The notes beneath the pieces are model-generated. The model did not search any database. It was given only the letters and a program-made list of their open reading frames with translations, and had not been told where the DNA came from. Positions 1 to 7,038 of a stretch of DNA of 64,000 nt are shown here, piece by piece. How positions within the stretch are numbered: position 1 is the stretch's first letter; every line of letters begins with the position of its first letter. This DNA comes from Salinicola corii (GTDB lineage Bacteria; Pseudomonadota; Gammaproteobacteria; Pseudomonadales; Halomonadaceae). Made by a program: the position numbers and the translations under genes. The stretch covers positions 1 through 64,000 of the forward strand of contig NZ_VTPX01000007.1 of NCBI RefSeq assembly GCF_008298015.1. Direction: 5' to 3'.

Positions 1-60
1 CAGCTGTGCTGCTTCCTGTTTGAACTCAGGGCTGAAGGATCGTCGTTGTCTTCTTGCCAT
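1..60 (-). CDS. IS3-family transposase OrfA, N-terminal fragment
   Basis: Only the first 20 codons lie in the window; they read MARRQRRSFSPEFKQEAAQL. A basic start followed by the SPEFK-x-EAA pattern is the hallmark N-terminus of IS3-group OrfA proteins, which hold the helix-turn-helix that binds the IS ends; in the full element OrfA is joined to the DDE-type OrfB by frameshifting. The start codon is the ATG at 60, a short distance inside the IS end at 127. The rest lies beyond the window, so whether the transposase is intact is unknown. Confidence 0.75.
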   Translation of the reverse strand, partial: MARRQRRSFSPEFKQEAAQL

Positions 61-127
61 ATGACACCTCGCTCAAGGTGGGAAGAATACCACCTACGCT
101 GGTGTCCGGTTTCATTGAACCACTACA
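1..127 (-). mobile_element. Partial IS3-family insertion sequence, one end
   Basis: The leftmost bases carry the start of an IS3-type OrfA and about 65 bases of leader up to a terminus reading TGTAGTGGTTCAATG on the minus strand. The TGT start and the leader-OrfA layout fit IS3-family elements. The element runs off the left edge, so its length, second end and target duplication cannot be seen. It sits directly against codon 17 of a small gene starting at 178 and appears to have interrupted it. Confidence 0.7.
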
Positions 128-178
128 CTCAGCTCGCAGGTCTTCGATCTCTTCGGGTGTCAAGCGCCGGTAGCTCAT
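128..178 (-). pseudogene. Start of a conjugation-operon gene cut by an IS3 element
   Basis: An ATG at 178 overlaps the stop of the upstream gene (ATGA, stop at 177-175) and opens a frame reading MSYRRLTPEEIEDLRAE before running into the IS terminus at 127. The four-base overlap and the shared strand make it the next gene of the virB operon. I do not recognise the product from 17 residues; in P-type T4SS operons a small protein or VirB8 commonly follows VirB6. The frame beyond the insertion is outside the window, so complete loss of function is likely but not proven. Confidence 0.55.
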
Positions 179-468
179 GAGGTCTCCTTCTGAGATGGAT
201 CACGCCGAAGCTCGGGATATATCGTTGCGCGCCATAGCCACTGGAGAACACACACAGCAATACCGGCCACGCAGACAAACAGGGTACGAGCAGCCTCGCC
301 ATCGCCAGTAAGAGCGACGCTGACCAAACCAGGCAGTTCAGGGAGCAACGCCACAGACAACAGGATACCCACCACCAGTAACAGGCCCGAGATGACCAGC
401 CCCATCCCACGCTTTACCCGCGCCACGCGGACGCGCCAGGTATCTAACCACTTGATATTGGTATTCAT
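175..468 (-). CDS. Small two-helix membrane protein in T4SS operon
   Basis: A 97-residue protein with a basic N-terminus (residues 1-20), two hydrophobic stretches (about 21-53 and 62-84) and a charged tail, so an inner-membrane protein. I do not recognise a named family. It follows virB6, separated by only 3 bp from its stop; the AGGAGG ribosome-binding site lies inside the last codons of virB6, so translation is probably coupled. Its stop overlaps the start of the next, IS-interrupted gene. Position after VirB6 suggests an accessory mating-pair or exclusion function; this is inference from context only. Confidence 0.55.
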   Translation of the reverse strand: MNTNIKWLDTWRVRVARVKRGMGLVISGLLLVVGILLSVALLPELPGLVSVALTGDGEAARTLFVCVAGIAVCVLQWLWRATIYPELRRDPSQKETS

Positions 469-471
469 GAC

Positions 472-1467
472 TTATCCTCCTGTCATCGTGTTGCCAGCAC
501 CGAAACGCTTCTGGTAGGCACGATAGGCAGACTTGGCGCCACGGTAAGGAGAGGTTGCCGCACTGCCTGCTAAGCGTGCATCACGTTGAACGCCGCGATA
601 CTGACGGCGGATGGCTGAGGGACGCATCGCGGACATAGCAGAGCCCAGAGCGCCCTGAGTTGCCAATGCCACACCACCGCCCAATGCAGAAGCAATGGCC
701 GGCACCTGCTTCAGCACAAGGATGCCAAGGGCGAAAAAAGCAATCAGATAGGCGCTTGTGGTCATACTGGCCATGCTGCTTGCCGACGACTCCACAATGT
801 TCATGAACGCCTCGCTGACATCGATGACCATGCGCCCAATAGCTGAACCTAAAACCAGCAGCATGCCGAAATTAATCACCATGCCCAGCCAGCTCTCGAA
901 AAAGCGTTGGGTGCTGTTAAACAGCAGGCCGATGATACAGAGCGGACCAATCGCTAGCAGCACTGTCGTTGCCACCTTGCTGGCCAGCAGGAGAAACGCC
1001 ACTACGATGGCAACACCACCACCAAACACCATGATCAGAATTGCCACCAGATACATGCCGAAATCACCACTCATGACTCCCGCTTTATCCCAGGCCTGAT
1101 CAGCTACGGCGAGAACGCGGGAGAATAGGCTATCCAAAATGGCCGCTGCGCCTCCATTGGAGCCAGTGATGACTGCAGCTACCTTTTCCGGGCCGTGAGC
1201 CAGTACGTCCACCACGACGCCCATATAGGTACCGACCGTCAGCCCCAAAGTCATGATGAAGCCGATGCGAAGGATGCGAAAAACGCCCTCCTGCAAGGGC
1301 TCACTGACCTTGCCAAACATCATCAAATAGCCCCAGATGGCGATCCAGACGATCAACATGCTGGTGAACATCGGAGTGATATAAGCGATGAGGTCAGTAG
1401 CCGTGTTGACGATGTACTGGTCCAGTGCCTGATCAACGACGGAGAACATGCCTTCAAACAGGTTCAT
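472..1467 (-). CDS. virB6: VirB6/TrbL-type T4SS inner-membrane protein
   Basis: A 331-residue polytopic protein with about six hydrophobic segments (near residues 25-50, 65-88, 138-160, 162-186, 195-216 and 240-258) and a basic, glycine/arginine-rich C-terminal tail (about 275-331). Size, topology and the position right after VirB5 and an EexN-like lipoprotein are those of VirB6, the inner-membrane channel subunit of P-type conjugative type IV secretion systems. An AGGAGG site precedes the ATG at 1467, which overlaps the end of eexN by 4 bases. No VirB4, VirB8-11 or VirD4 is in the window, so a functional apparatus cannot be asserted. Confidence 0.75.
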   Translation of the reverse strand: MNLFEGMFSVVDQALDQYIVNTATDLIAYITPMFTSMLIVWIAIWGYLMMFGKVSEPLQEGVFRILRIGFIMTLGLTVGTYMGVVVDVLAHGPEKVAAVITGSNGGAAAILDSLFSRVLAVADQAWDKAGVMSGDFGMYLVAILIMVFGGGVAIVVAFLLLASKVATTVLLAIGPLCIIGLLFNSTQRFFESWLGMVINFGMLLVLGSAIGRMVIDVSEAFMNIVESSASSMASMTTSAYLIAFFALGILVLKQVPAIASALGGGVALATQGALGSAMSAMRPSAIRRQYRGVQRDARLAGSAATSPYRGAKSAYRAYQKRFGAGNTMTGG

Positions 1468-1757
1468 GAGTCCTCCTCGCTTTTGAGGCTAGACAGGTCG
1501 AGCTCGAAGGGCTCACCGCTAGACAGTGCCCGCTCCGCCTGGAGTGCATTAATGCAATTCGGCGCCTCCTGGAGTTCGCCAGGGTTGTTGCCACACGTCT
1601 CCAGTGTCACCTTGCGCTCGTCGTCATGCGCTTTGTACCAGTCCACGGTCTGCACCGGGCCAGTATCCGGGGTGTCATCAAAACACCCAGTCAGCGCAAC
1701 GCTGATCAGAACCACAATGGCAATATTTCGTGCGCACGAAATTTTCCTGACATCCAT
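1464..1757 (-). CDS. EexN-like entry-exclusion lipoprotein
   Basis: A 97-residue protein with a short charged start, a hydrophobic signal segment (about 12-22) and a lipobox LTGC at residues 22-25, so C25 would be lipidated. A CFDD start of the mature part and two further cysteines in the TCGNNP and PNCINA segments resemble EexN/TraN-type lipoproteins that block entry of a second related element. It sits between virB5 and virB6, the usual place for this gene. Start chosen behind AAGGAGGT. Oddities: codons 6-11 lie on an 18-bp palindrome also found in virB5, and the C-terminus contains SSGEPFELDL, nearly the same as the VirB5 C-terminus. Confidence 0.65.
   Translation of the reverse strand: MDVRKISCARNIAIVVLISVALTGCFDDTPDTGPVQTVDWYKAHDDERKVTLETCGNNPGELQEAPNCINALQAERALSSGEPFELDLSSLKSEEDS
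1725..1742. promoter_or_regulatory. 18-bp palindrome in eexN signal-peptide codons
   Basis: ATTTCGTGCGCACGAAAT is a perfect palindrome, inside the first codons of eexN. Its 16-bp core recurs exactly at 2389-2404 in the same relative place in virB5. Operator function is inferred only from symmetry and repetition. Confidence 0.45.
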
Positions 1758-1766
1758 AAGACCTCC

Positions 1767-2417
1767 TTACCAATCAAGTTCGAACGGTTCCCCTGATGAC
1801 GCGACGCGCATCTGCTGCACGCGCTGGTTGTGCATCGCCTGATTGGCCTCGGCCTGCGAGCGGAGCATGGACAGCTTGGCCATCTCGTTTTGCAGCATGA
1901 CCTGTTCGGCGCCGATACGAGCCTGGAGGTCCAGAACGTCTTTCTGGTCAGGGCTGTTGTTGACCTCGGTCACCAAGCCGGTCAGCTCGCTGAAACGCTC
2001 CTGCGTCTGTTCCAGCGACTTTTGGGACTGGCCAAGCCAGGTCGCCGTGTTCTGGTTGCCGCTGTCGTACAGGTCCGCCACGTCGCCGGTCAGGCCGTGT
2101 TCGCTCGCTCCCCTGATGCCGGCGTCATTCAGCACCTGGTTAAGATCGACGTTCACGGCGGTGTCATAGGCCGAGTCGATGACATTACCCAGGCCACGAA
2201 CGCCGCTCATGCTGTCCAGCTCCTTGTTGGCCGTTTCGAGCTGGCTTTTCAGTTGCTCAATTTGGTTAAGCATGTGCTGGACCTGCAAAATCTGCTGAGT
2301 CAGATTCGACACGTCGATCACGGGAATCCCGCCCGCCATGGCGGGCTGCGATAGAGCGACGGTGGCCGCGAGAGCGACACCAGCGATTTTTCGTGCGCAC
2401 GAAATTGTGATGCTCAT
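1767..2417 (-). CDS. virB5: P-type DNA transfer protein VirB5
   Basis: A 216-residue exported protein: signal peptide about residues 1-28 ending in AMA, then a mostly helical, coiled-coil-prone chain (QQILQVQHMLNQIEQLKSQL near the N-terminus; a second helical stretch from about 150). This layout and the GGIPVIDVSNL mature start match VirB5/TraC/TrbJ, the minor pilus-tip adhesin of conjugative T4SS. The ATG at 2417 was chosen over an upstream TTG because AGGAGG lies 7 bases before it; the previous gene stops 2 bases upstream. The C-terminus reads SSGEPFELDW, mirrored in the downstream EexN-like protein. Confidence 0.75.
   Translation of the reverse strand: MSITISCARKIAGVALAATVALSQPAMAGGIPVIDVSNLTQQILQVQHMLNQIEQLKSQLETANKELDSMSGVRGLGNVIDSAYDTAVNVDLNQVLNDAGIRGASEHGLTGDVADLYDSGNQNTATWLGQSQKSLEQTQERFSELTGLVTEVNNSPDQKDVLDLQARIGAEQVMLQNEMAKLSMLRSQAEANQAMHNQRVQQMRVASSGEPFELDW
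2389..2404. promoter_or_regulatory. Second copy of the TTTCGTGCGCACGAAA palindrome
   Basis: This perfect 16-bp palindrome lies in codons 5-10 of virB5 and is identical to the core at 1726-1741 in eexN. As it falls about 15 bases inside the coding start, bound protein or a hairpin there could affect both transcription and translation. The function is inferred. Confidence 0.45.
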
Positions 2418-2419
2418 GA

Positions 2420-2743
2420 TCAAACCTCCTTTTGACGATTCTGGCGGGTCTCTTTGGCCTCCAGACGCCGTTTTGTCCTCTGGAGAGTGAGCGACCGTTT
2501 TTCAAAATCCAGACTTTTCAGGTCGATGGACTCCATGACCTCTTTCATCTCCTCGATGCAGGTGAAGAAGTCTTCGGGAAGGGCTTCCAGCCCTTCGGTG
2601 AGAAAATCGCAAGCGTAACCGGCGATGATCACCAGAGTTTGAATCTCACTCTGGATGGCGTGCTGTTCGACAGCGTGTGATCGGTACAGCCGTGACAGGC
2701 CACTGCCGGTGAAGACGGGTGTGATACCCTGTCTGTTAGCCAT
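2420..2743 (-). CDS. Hypothetical protein preceding virB5
   Basis: A 107-residue soluble protein with no signal peptide or membrane segment; the second half is rich in charged residues and likely helical (from about residue 75, ending in a strongly basic KRRLEAKETRQNRQK-type tail). I do not recognise the family. The start is supported by AGGAGG 6 bases upstream of the ATG at 2743. The stop lies 2 bases before the virB5 start, so both are almost surely cotranscribed. A basic tail would suit nucleic-acid or partner binding, but no function should be assigned. Confidence 0.5.
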   Translation of the reverse strand: MANRQGITPVFTGSGLSRLYRSHAVEQHAIQSEIQTLVIIAGYACDFLTEGLEALPEDFFTCIEEMKEVMESIDLKSLDFEKRSLTLQRTKRRLEAKETRQNRQKEV

Positions 2744-2773
2744 GTATGCCTCCTATGCAGGCAGTCGTGGTTA

Positions 2774-2809
2774 GGCGCGGCCGGGGCCATCCCCCCCGTT
2801 CCGCGCCGT
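2774..2809 (-). terminator. GC hairpin between replication-like gene and virB operon
   Basis: The arms GGCGCGG and CCGCGCC pair across a C/G-rich loop directly downstream of the gene ending at 2817. There is no clear T tract, so it may be a weak or factor-dependent terminator or an attenuator for the virB genes that follow. Confidence 0.35.
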
Positions 2810-2816
2810 TTGAATC

Positions 2817-3503
2817 CTACGTGCGAAGGGTTCTACGCATTTCTTCTACTGCAGGAGCTCCAACTTTGTCGCTGCCGTAGTTTCTGGCTATGAGGTCTGC
2901 TCTTTGCTGGCCCAATAACTCAGCCATCTCCGCCCGCGTTAATTTTGATTCGGACCCAATATGACTCTTGGCATTGGCCGCCTCGCTTTTATTTCTTGAT
3001 GTACTCTGTGTTGTATTCTTTGTAATAGATTTGCCCTTTGGTCGATTCAAGGTTTGACCATCCTGATCACCAGATTGGCCAGAAGGGATAGTAGAATCGA
3101 CCAAAGGGAAAAACTGGGAATTACAATCACTTCCAGAAGGGTCGTCGTCGAATTTCTCCGCCAGAAGCTCAAGCAAGCGCTCGCAGTTCACCCGATACCA
3201 CATTTTTGCAGGTACATCTCTCCTTTCCTCTTCCAATACGCCAATTTCCACTAGCGATTTCCTAGCATTAGCCTGCTGCTTTGGAGAAAGCCCTGTTTCT
3301 GACTCCCAACTATCTCTGCCACGCTGATTTTTATAAAACCACCCGCCTCTTTCCTCCGCCTTGGTGTTACGCGTCCAGTAAAATGCTTGGCTGAGAAAAA
3401 CTGCACCAGGAACTGAAACGCCGGGAAGAAGCGTAAATGCGGCATGATAAGCAACTACCCTACCTAGGATCTTCTGTACTACCGAGGGACTAACACGCGC
3501 CAT
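2817..3503 (-). CDS. Winged-helix protein, phage/plasmid replication-like
   Basis: A 228-residue protein whose first 110 residues look like the helix-turn-helix module of replication-associated phage and plasmid proteins: it opens with a conserved-looking VVAYHAAFTLLPGVSVPGAVF stretch, then SQAFYWT, GWFYK and a W-x-x-ETGLSPKQQANARKSL recognition-helix region. Residues 120-190 are a polar, probably disordered linker rich in S, T, Q and N; a short helical tail follows. The start at 3503 overlaps the end of the small HTH gene, suggesting coupling. I infer a role in replication or control of the integrated element; no catalytic motif is visible. Confidence 0.5.
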   Translation of the reverse strand: MARVSPSVVQKILGRVVAYHAAFTLLPGVSVPGAVFLSQAFYWTRNTKAEERGGWFYKNQRGRDSWESETGLSPKQQANARKSLVEIGVLEEERRDVPAKMWYRVNCERLLELLAEKFDDDPSGSDCNSQFFPLVDSTIPSGQSGDQDGQTLNRPKGKSITKNTTQSTSRNKSEAANAKSHIGSESKLTRAEMAELLGQQRADLIARNYGSDKVGAPAVEEMRRTLRT

Positions 3504-3723
3504 ATTCAGAAGGCTCCAAATCCAGAGCGTCTTTTACTTGGAGCGTCCGGAAATAGACACGACGCCCTACCTTCACCATCGTCGGCTTCAGCTTTCGAGA
3601 GACCTCAGTATCTGAATAAAGAGAAACTCGCACACCATCGGGCGAACGACCAAGAAGATCCGCCAGGTCTGTTATGCTCATCAGTAGGCCGAACCGATCA
3701 ACAAGATAGTCTTCGACTTTCAT
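3490..3723 (-). CDS. Small helix-turn-helix regulator/excisionase-like protein
   Basis: A 77-residue protein: MKVEDYLVDRFGLLMSITDLADLLGRSPDGVRVSL forms a helix-turn-helix, followed by a short beta wing (MVKVGRRVYFRT) and an acidic tail. Such small proteins near integrase genes are AlpA/excisionase-type DNA binders or repressors. I chose the ATG at 3723 because GGAG lies about 11 bases upstream; a GTG at 3744 would add seven residues. It overlaps the downstream replication-like gene by 14 bases. The intergenic region to its right carries repeated ATCAAT elements that could be its operators. Confidence 0.5.
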   Translation of the reverse strand: MKVEDYLVDRFGLLMSITDLADLLGRSPDGVRVSLYSDTEVSRKLKPTMVKVGRRVYFRTLQVKDALDLEPSEYGAC

Positions 3724-3807
3724 GGCTAGCACTCCATCAATCACATATCGATGTAATCAATGCTAACCAAGCAAAGCCAAAGCTCAAGCGCACGCTTCTT
3801 TCACAGC

Positions 3808-3830
3808 AATCAATGCACTATATATTGATT
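3808..3830. promoter_or_regulatory. AATCAAT-N9-ATTGATT dyad, candidate operator
   Basis: A perfect 7-bp dyad with a 9-base AT-rich spacer, about 85 bases upstream of the small HTH gene. Further ATCAAT copies lie between it and that gene. Spacing and symmetry suit autoregulation by the HTH protein; this is inference. Confidence 0.35.
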
Positions 3831-3951
3831 ATCAAGGTGTATTATTTTGAAGAAATTACGCGCGCAAATATCAATAAATTTCAGAGACTTAAATAATTAA
3901 CAAAATTTAACAAATACCACAGCAATGAGGCAAAGGCAACCGAAACGGGGC

Positions 3952-3993
3952 AATAATAATAAGAATAATAATATCATTATTCTTATTATTATT
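3952..3993. repeat. Perfect 18-bp AT-only inverted repeat
   Basis: Arm AATAATAATAAGAATAAT (3952-3969), loop AATATC, exact complement at 3976-3993. A 42-bp A+T-only hairpin or cruciform in the control region. It has too little GC to be a typical intrinsic terminator; it may be a DNA-unwinding element, an origin component or a binding site. Confidence 0.6.
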
Positions 3994-4288
3994 GATGGAT
4001 ATCTGCATCATTAACGGACTGCTCGCTGGTTCCTTAACCACTGGCAACGAAGCACCAGCATCAGCGCAGCCAACTATAATCAAGGAATTTTTCTATTGGC
4101 TTTGAATTCGGTCTAGCTTCGAGACAAGGTCTTCCAGCTTTCAAGAAAGGGCTCTCCAAGACGACAAAATCCAGGAAAATGGCAGAAAATGATGCTTAAC
4201 TATAGTGAACCCATGAGGCATGTGTCAGGTAAATATCATCACTGTAAAGATGAACAATCAGAGGAAAATTTCCCGACACATCTTTATA

Positions 4289-5014
4289 TCACATCCTCCT
4301 ACGAATTTCTTTCATGGAGATATAAACCGGAAGCGCCTTTATAAAAAAACCATGAACTTCACCTTGAATCTTATCTAAATGAGCATTGAAGTTTACTTTT
4401 TTCTCTTCAATAGCTTTGTTAGTGAAATGGTCAATCACGTCTTGTCCAAACGGTGGCTCTGCCCCATTACTAACAGAAAGCTGATTAGCCTTGTGAACTG
4501 CAGATACAGTCAAGAAGGATTCATCATTGTAGCTCCCATGATGAATGATTTTGTTTCGCTCAGTAGAAAACTCTTTACATGCTTTACTTATCCTTTTTAA
4601 AGCCTTACAAAGACCATTGTTTTTCACATGTTCGTTAGTAACAACAACATTATGAGTAACACTTTCATTGGCAACCCCCAAGTCGAGCAGCTTTACCGTG
4701 AATATTAGACATCTATCATACAAACAAGAGCTTCTTATGAAGTAATTTTCAATAGCATACTCTATGTGCTCGGCCTCATTATATGGAGAATCTTTCGGCA
4801 GCAAATCTCTAGAGTTTTCGAGCATTATTATTGATATCTTAACCTTATCAACGGCCGAGCTAATTGCTGACAGCGCCTGCGAGCAACCATATATATATTT
4901 ATCAAGCTCACTATTGATTGGCACTTGATTACTTCTTGTGTCGATATTTTTTAAAGGATTCTCTTCATCAAGAATAATAGCTCTTTCAATTTCCAATGGT
5001 TCATCATCACCCAT
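4289..5014 (-). CDS. HEPN-domain protein (Cthe_2314-like), AT-rich cargo gene
   Basis: A 241-residue soluble, largely helical protein. Residues 150-160 read STERNKIIHHG, containing R153-x4-H158, the R-x4-6-H signature of HEPN nucleases, in the RN...H form typical of the Cthe_2314-like HEPN families. HEPN proteins with this motif often act as RNases in abortive-infection or toxin-antitoxin systems, but some are inactive. The ATG at 5014 follows GGAGG. The gene is markedly AT-rich compared with its neighbours and lies alone between the element control region and the integrase, a classic cargo or defence position. No obvious antitoxin partner is visible. The family call is moderately sure; the role is inference. 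Confidence 0.5.
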   Translation of the reverse strand: MGDDEPLEIERAIILDEENPLKNIDTRSNQVPINSELDKYIYGCSQALSAISSAVDKVKISIIMLENSRDLLPKDSPYNEAEHIEYAIENYFIRSSCLYDRCLIFTVKLLDLGVANESVTHNVVVTNEHVKNNGLCKALKRISKACKEFSTERNKIIHHGSYNDESFLTVSAVHKANQLSVSNGAEPPFGQDVIDHFTNKAIEEKKVNFNAHLDKIQGEVHGFFIKALPVYISMKEIRRRM

Positions 5015-5112
5015 GACTCATCCTCCATACCTTAAAAACCGAACTTCGTATTCCACTACCTTATCAAATCCAAACAACAGCACTAAATATTATATCACGC
5101 GCTATCTACCCG

Positions 5113-6168
5113 TTAAGTAATCATATCCAGCTTCGCTACCAAATCCTCCGCCCTCAAATGCGTATACCGCCGGAGCATCTGCATGGATTTGTGCCCACTG
5201 ATCGCGGCGACCTCCTGATCGGATAGCCCCGCCTCCACCAGCCGGCTGACGGCTTCATGACGTAGGTCGTGGAAGCGGAAGTCATCCAGTCGAGCTTGCT
5301 TCTTTGCCTGGTTCCAGAGCTTGGTGTACGCATAGGGGCCGCGCTTTCCATCCCTGCCAGGCTCACCGAAGAACACCAGCTCGCAGTCGAACGGTCGTAC
5401 TGGGTTGTTCAGCGCCTGCTTGAACACCTCTGTGGCGGCCTGGGTCAGCGGTACCAGGCGGGCTTCGTTGTTTTTGGTGTCGGTGAGACGCACCACGCGG
5501 CGTTTTACGTCAACCTGGGAGCGAGTGAGGGTCAGGATCTCCGAGGAGCGCATGCCCGTCTCCAGAGCGATTCTGGCGATCCAGGCCAGCATCGGGTTGC
5601 TGTGCTGCCGGAGCACGGCGAACAGGCGCTTCTCCTCGTCGGGGCTCAGGCGCCGGTCGCGTCCCTCTCCAGGGCTGGGCTTGCGAATGTTCTGAACGGG
5701 GTTGTAAGTCAGGCCCAAGCCCCATTCCTGGATAGCCACGGTGTAGAGGTGGCCAAGCAGGGCGAGCTCGAGGCGCACGGTATTAGGGCTGATGGGCTGC
5801 CCCCGGTGCCCCAGACTGTTCAGCCGCGTGTCGCGGAATTTCGCAATTAGCTCCGGCGTCAGGGCCGCGAGGGAATATTTGCCCAAGTGCTCGATGAGCG
5901 TAGTGGCTTTATGGCGCTCACTCTTCTGGGTGCTGGGCTTCTTGGTGGGAGTAACGTCGGCCAGGTAACGCTTGAGCGCCGCTTCAAGCGTCATACGTTC
6001 GGAAGCACTGCGCTGGATATAGACACCACGCACCATTTCATCTTCGGTGCGGCGGCTCCAGTCCTGAGCGTCACGTTTGGTACGAAAGGTCTTGGCGGTG
6101 GTCGGCCAGCCGGTCTTGCGAATGACGGCTTTCCAGCTACCTGAGGGGGTCTTGACGATGGTGGCCAT
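5113..6168 (-). CDS. int: Tyrosine recombinase integrase of the element
   Basis: A 351-residue phage/ICE-type tyrosine integrase. The N-terminal third is an arm/core-binding region with a SAM-like fold (from about residue 60); the catalytic domain shows ALETGMRSSEI (first catalytic Arg), HDLRHEAVSRL (H-x-x-R box), GHKSMQMLRRYTH (GH box with the nucleophilic Tyr close behind). The ATG at 6168 follows GGAG. The gene starts about 100 bases from the 3' end of the CAU tRNA at 6266 and points away from it, the standard arrangement for an element integrated in a tRNA gene. It should catalyse integration and, with an excisionase, excision. G+C is close to the chromosome, unlike the adjacent cargo gene. 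Confidence 0.9.
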   Translation of the reverse strand: MATIVKTPSGSWKAVIRKTGWPTTAKTFRTKRDAQDWSRRTEDEMVRGVYIQRSASERMTLEAALKRYLADVTPTKKPSTQKSERHKATTLIEHLGKYSLAALTPELIAKFRDTRLNSLGHRGQPISPNTVRLELALLGHLYTVAIQEWGLGLTYNPVQNIRKPSPGEGRDRRLSPDEEKRLFAVLRQHSNPMLAWIARIALETGMRSSEILTLTRSQVDVKRRVVRLTDTKNNEARLVPLTQAATEVFKQALNNPVRPFDCELVFFGEPGRDGKRGPYAYTKLWNQAKKQARLDDFRFHDLRHEAVSRLVEAGLSDQEVAAISGHKSMQMLRRYTHLRAEDLVAKLDMIT

Positions 6169-6265
6169 GAAAATCTCCAGGGGGCTGAAGGATCGGCACT
6201 GTACCGAAACTGTACCCTTGGAACATGGGACTCACCAGAGAAGATTGCTAAGTCACTGTTTTAAA

Positions 6266-6342
<77 letters not shown>

Positions 6343-6426
6343 TGAAACGCGGGAGCCGTATGATAACCAAAGCGGTTGGCACAGGCCAGCCGCTATTGCA
6401 GGCCATGAATGTCCAGGGAGGACACG

Positions 6427-7035
6427 ATGTCACCGAAACCGATCATTCGCCGCGTCATGGGTATCGGCCTGGCCGCCGGGCTGACCCTGTCCTGCGGCCT
6501 GGCCCAGGCGGCGTGGCAACTCGACCCCGTTCAGTCCCGCGTCACGGCCACGGTGACCGAGATCACCAGCGGAGGCGAGTCGATCACCCACGAGCACGCC
6601 CTGCGCCGCATGGAGGGCCAGATCAGCGCGGACGGCACGCTGAAGCTGCCCATTCGGCTCAACCAGACCGACGTGCTGGATCGCCTCGGCGATCTGCCAC
6701 CATGGATGTCCTCGCTCACCAACACCACCCTGGTGACGATCGTCACTCACCTGCCGCCGGAGCGGATCAACTCGCTGGCCGTCGGCCAGTCGACGGTCGA
6801 GATACTGACGCTCCGTACCGATTCCAACGGCGAACAGCGCCAGGAGAAGCTGCCGGTGCGGTTTACCCGCGAGGCGGCCGACGTCGTGCGCGCCCGCAAT
6901 GCCGAACCGGTGTCGCTGGACGGCAGGGAACTGATGAAGAACCAGACCGTGCGTTCGATTCTCTCGTTGATGGGATACCAGCAGATTGGCGACGAGGTGC
7001 CGGTCGAGCTGGATGCCGTGCTGGTCGATCGCTGA
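6427..7035 (+). CDS. YceI-like periplasmic protein
   Basis: A 202-residue exported protein: signal peptide about residues 1-28 (ending GLAQA), then AAWQLDPVQSRVTATVTEI, the typical opening of YceI-like beta-barrel (lipocalin-like) proteins that bind isoprenoid-type lipids. The chain is beta-rich and lacks cysteines beyond the signal. The ATG at 6427 is preferred over one 18 bases upstream because AGGGAGG lies directly before it. The next gene starts 3 bases after the stop, so both are likely cotranscribed. Its role beside a phosphopantetheinyl transferase is unclear. Confidence 0.6.
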   Translation: MSPKPIIRRVMGIGLAAGLTLSCGLAQAAWQLDPVQSRVTATVTEITSGGESITHEHALRRMEGQISADGTLKLPIRLNQTDVLDRLGDLPPWMSSLTNTTLVTIVTHLPPERINSLAVGQSTVEILTLRTDSNGEQRQEKLPVRFTREAADVVRARNAEPVSLDGRELMKNQTVRSILSLMGYQQIGDEVPVELDAVLVDR

Positions 7036-7038
7036 GCG

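Larger units (their letters stand above)
3724..4288. other. AT-rich gene-free control region of the element
   Basis: About 560 bases without a convincing gene, much richer in A+T than the chromosome to the right. It contains ATCAAT direct repeats (near 3734, 3757 and 3809), a dyad AATCAAT-N9-ATTGATT at 3808-3830 and a perfect 18-bp inverted repeat at 3952-3993. It plausibly holds the promoter of the leftward operon and perhaps a replication origin or operator array; no function is proven. Confidence 0.45.
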
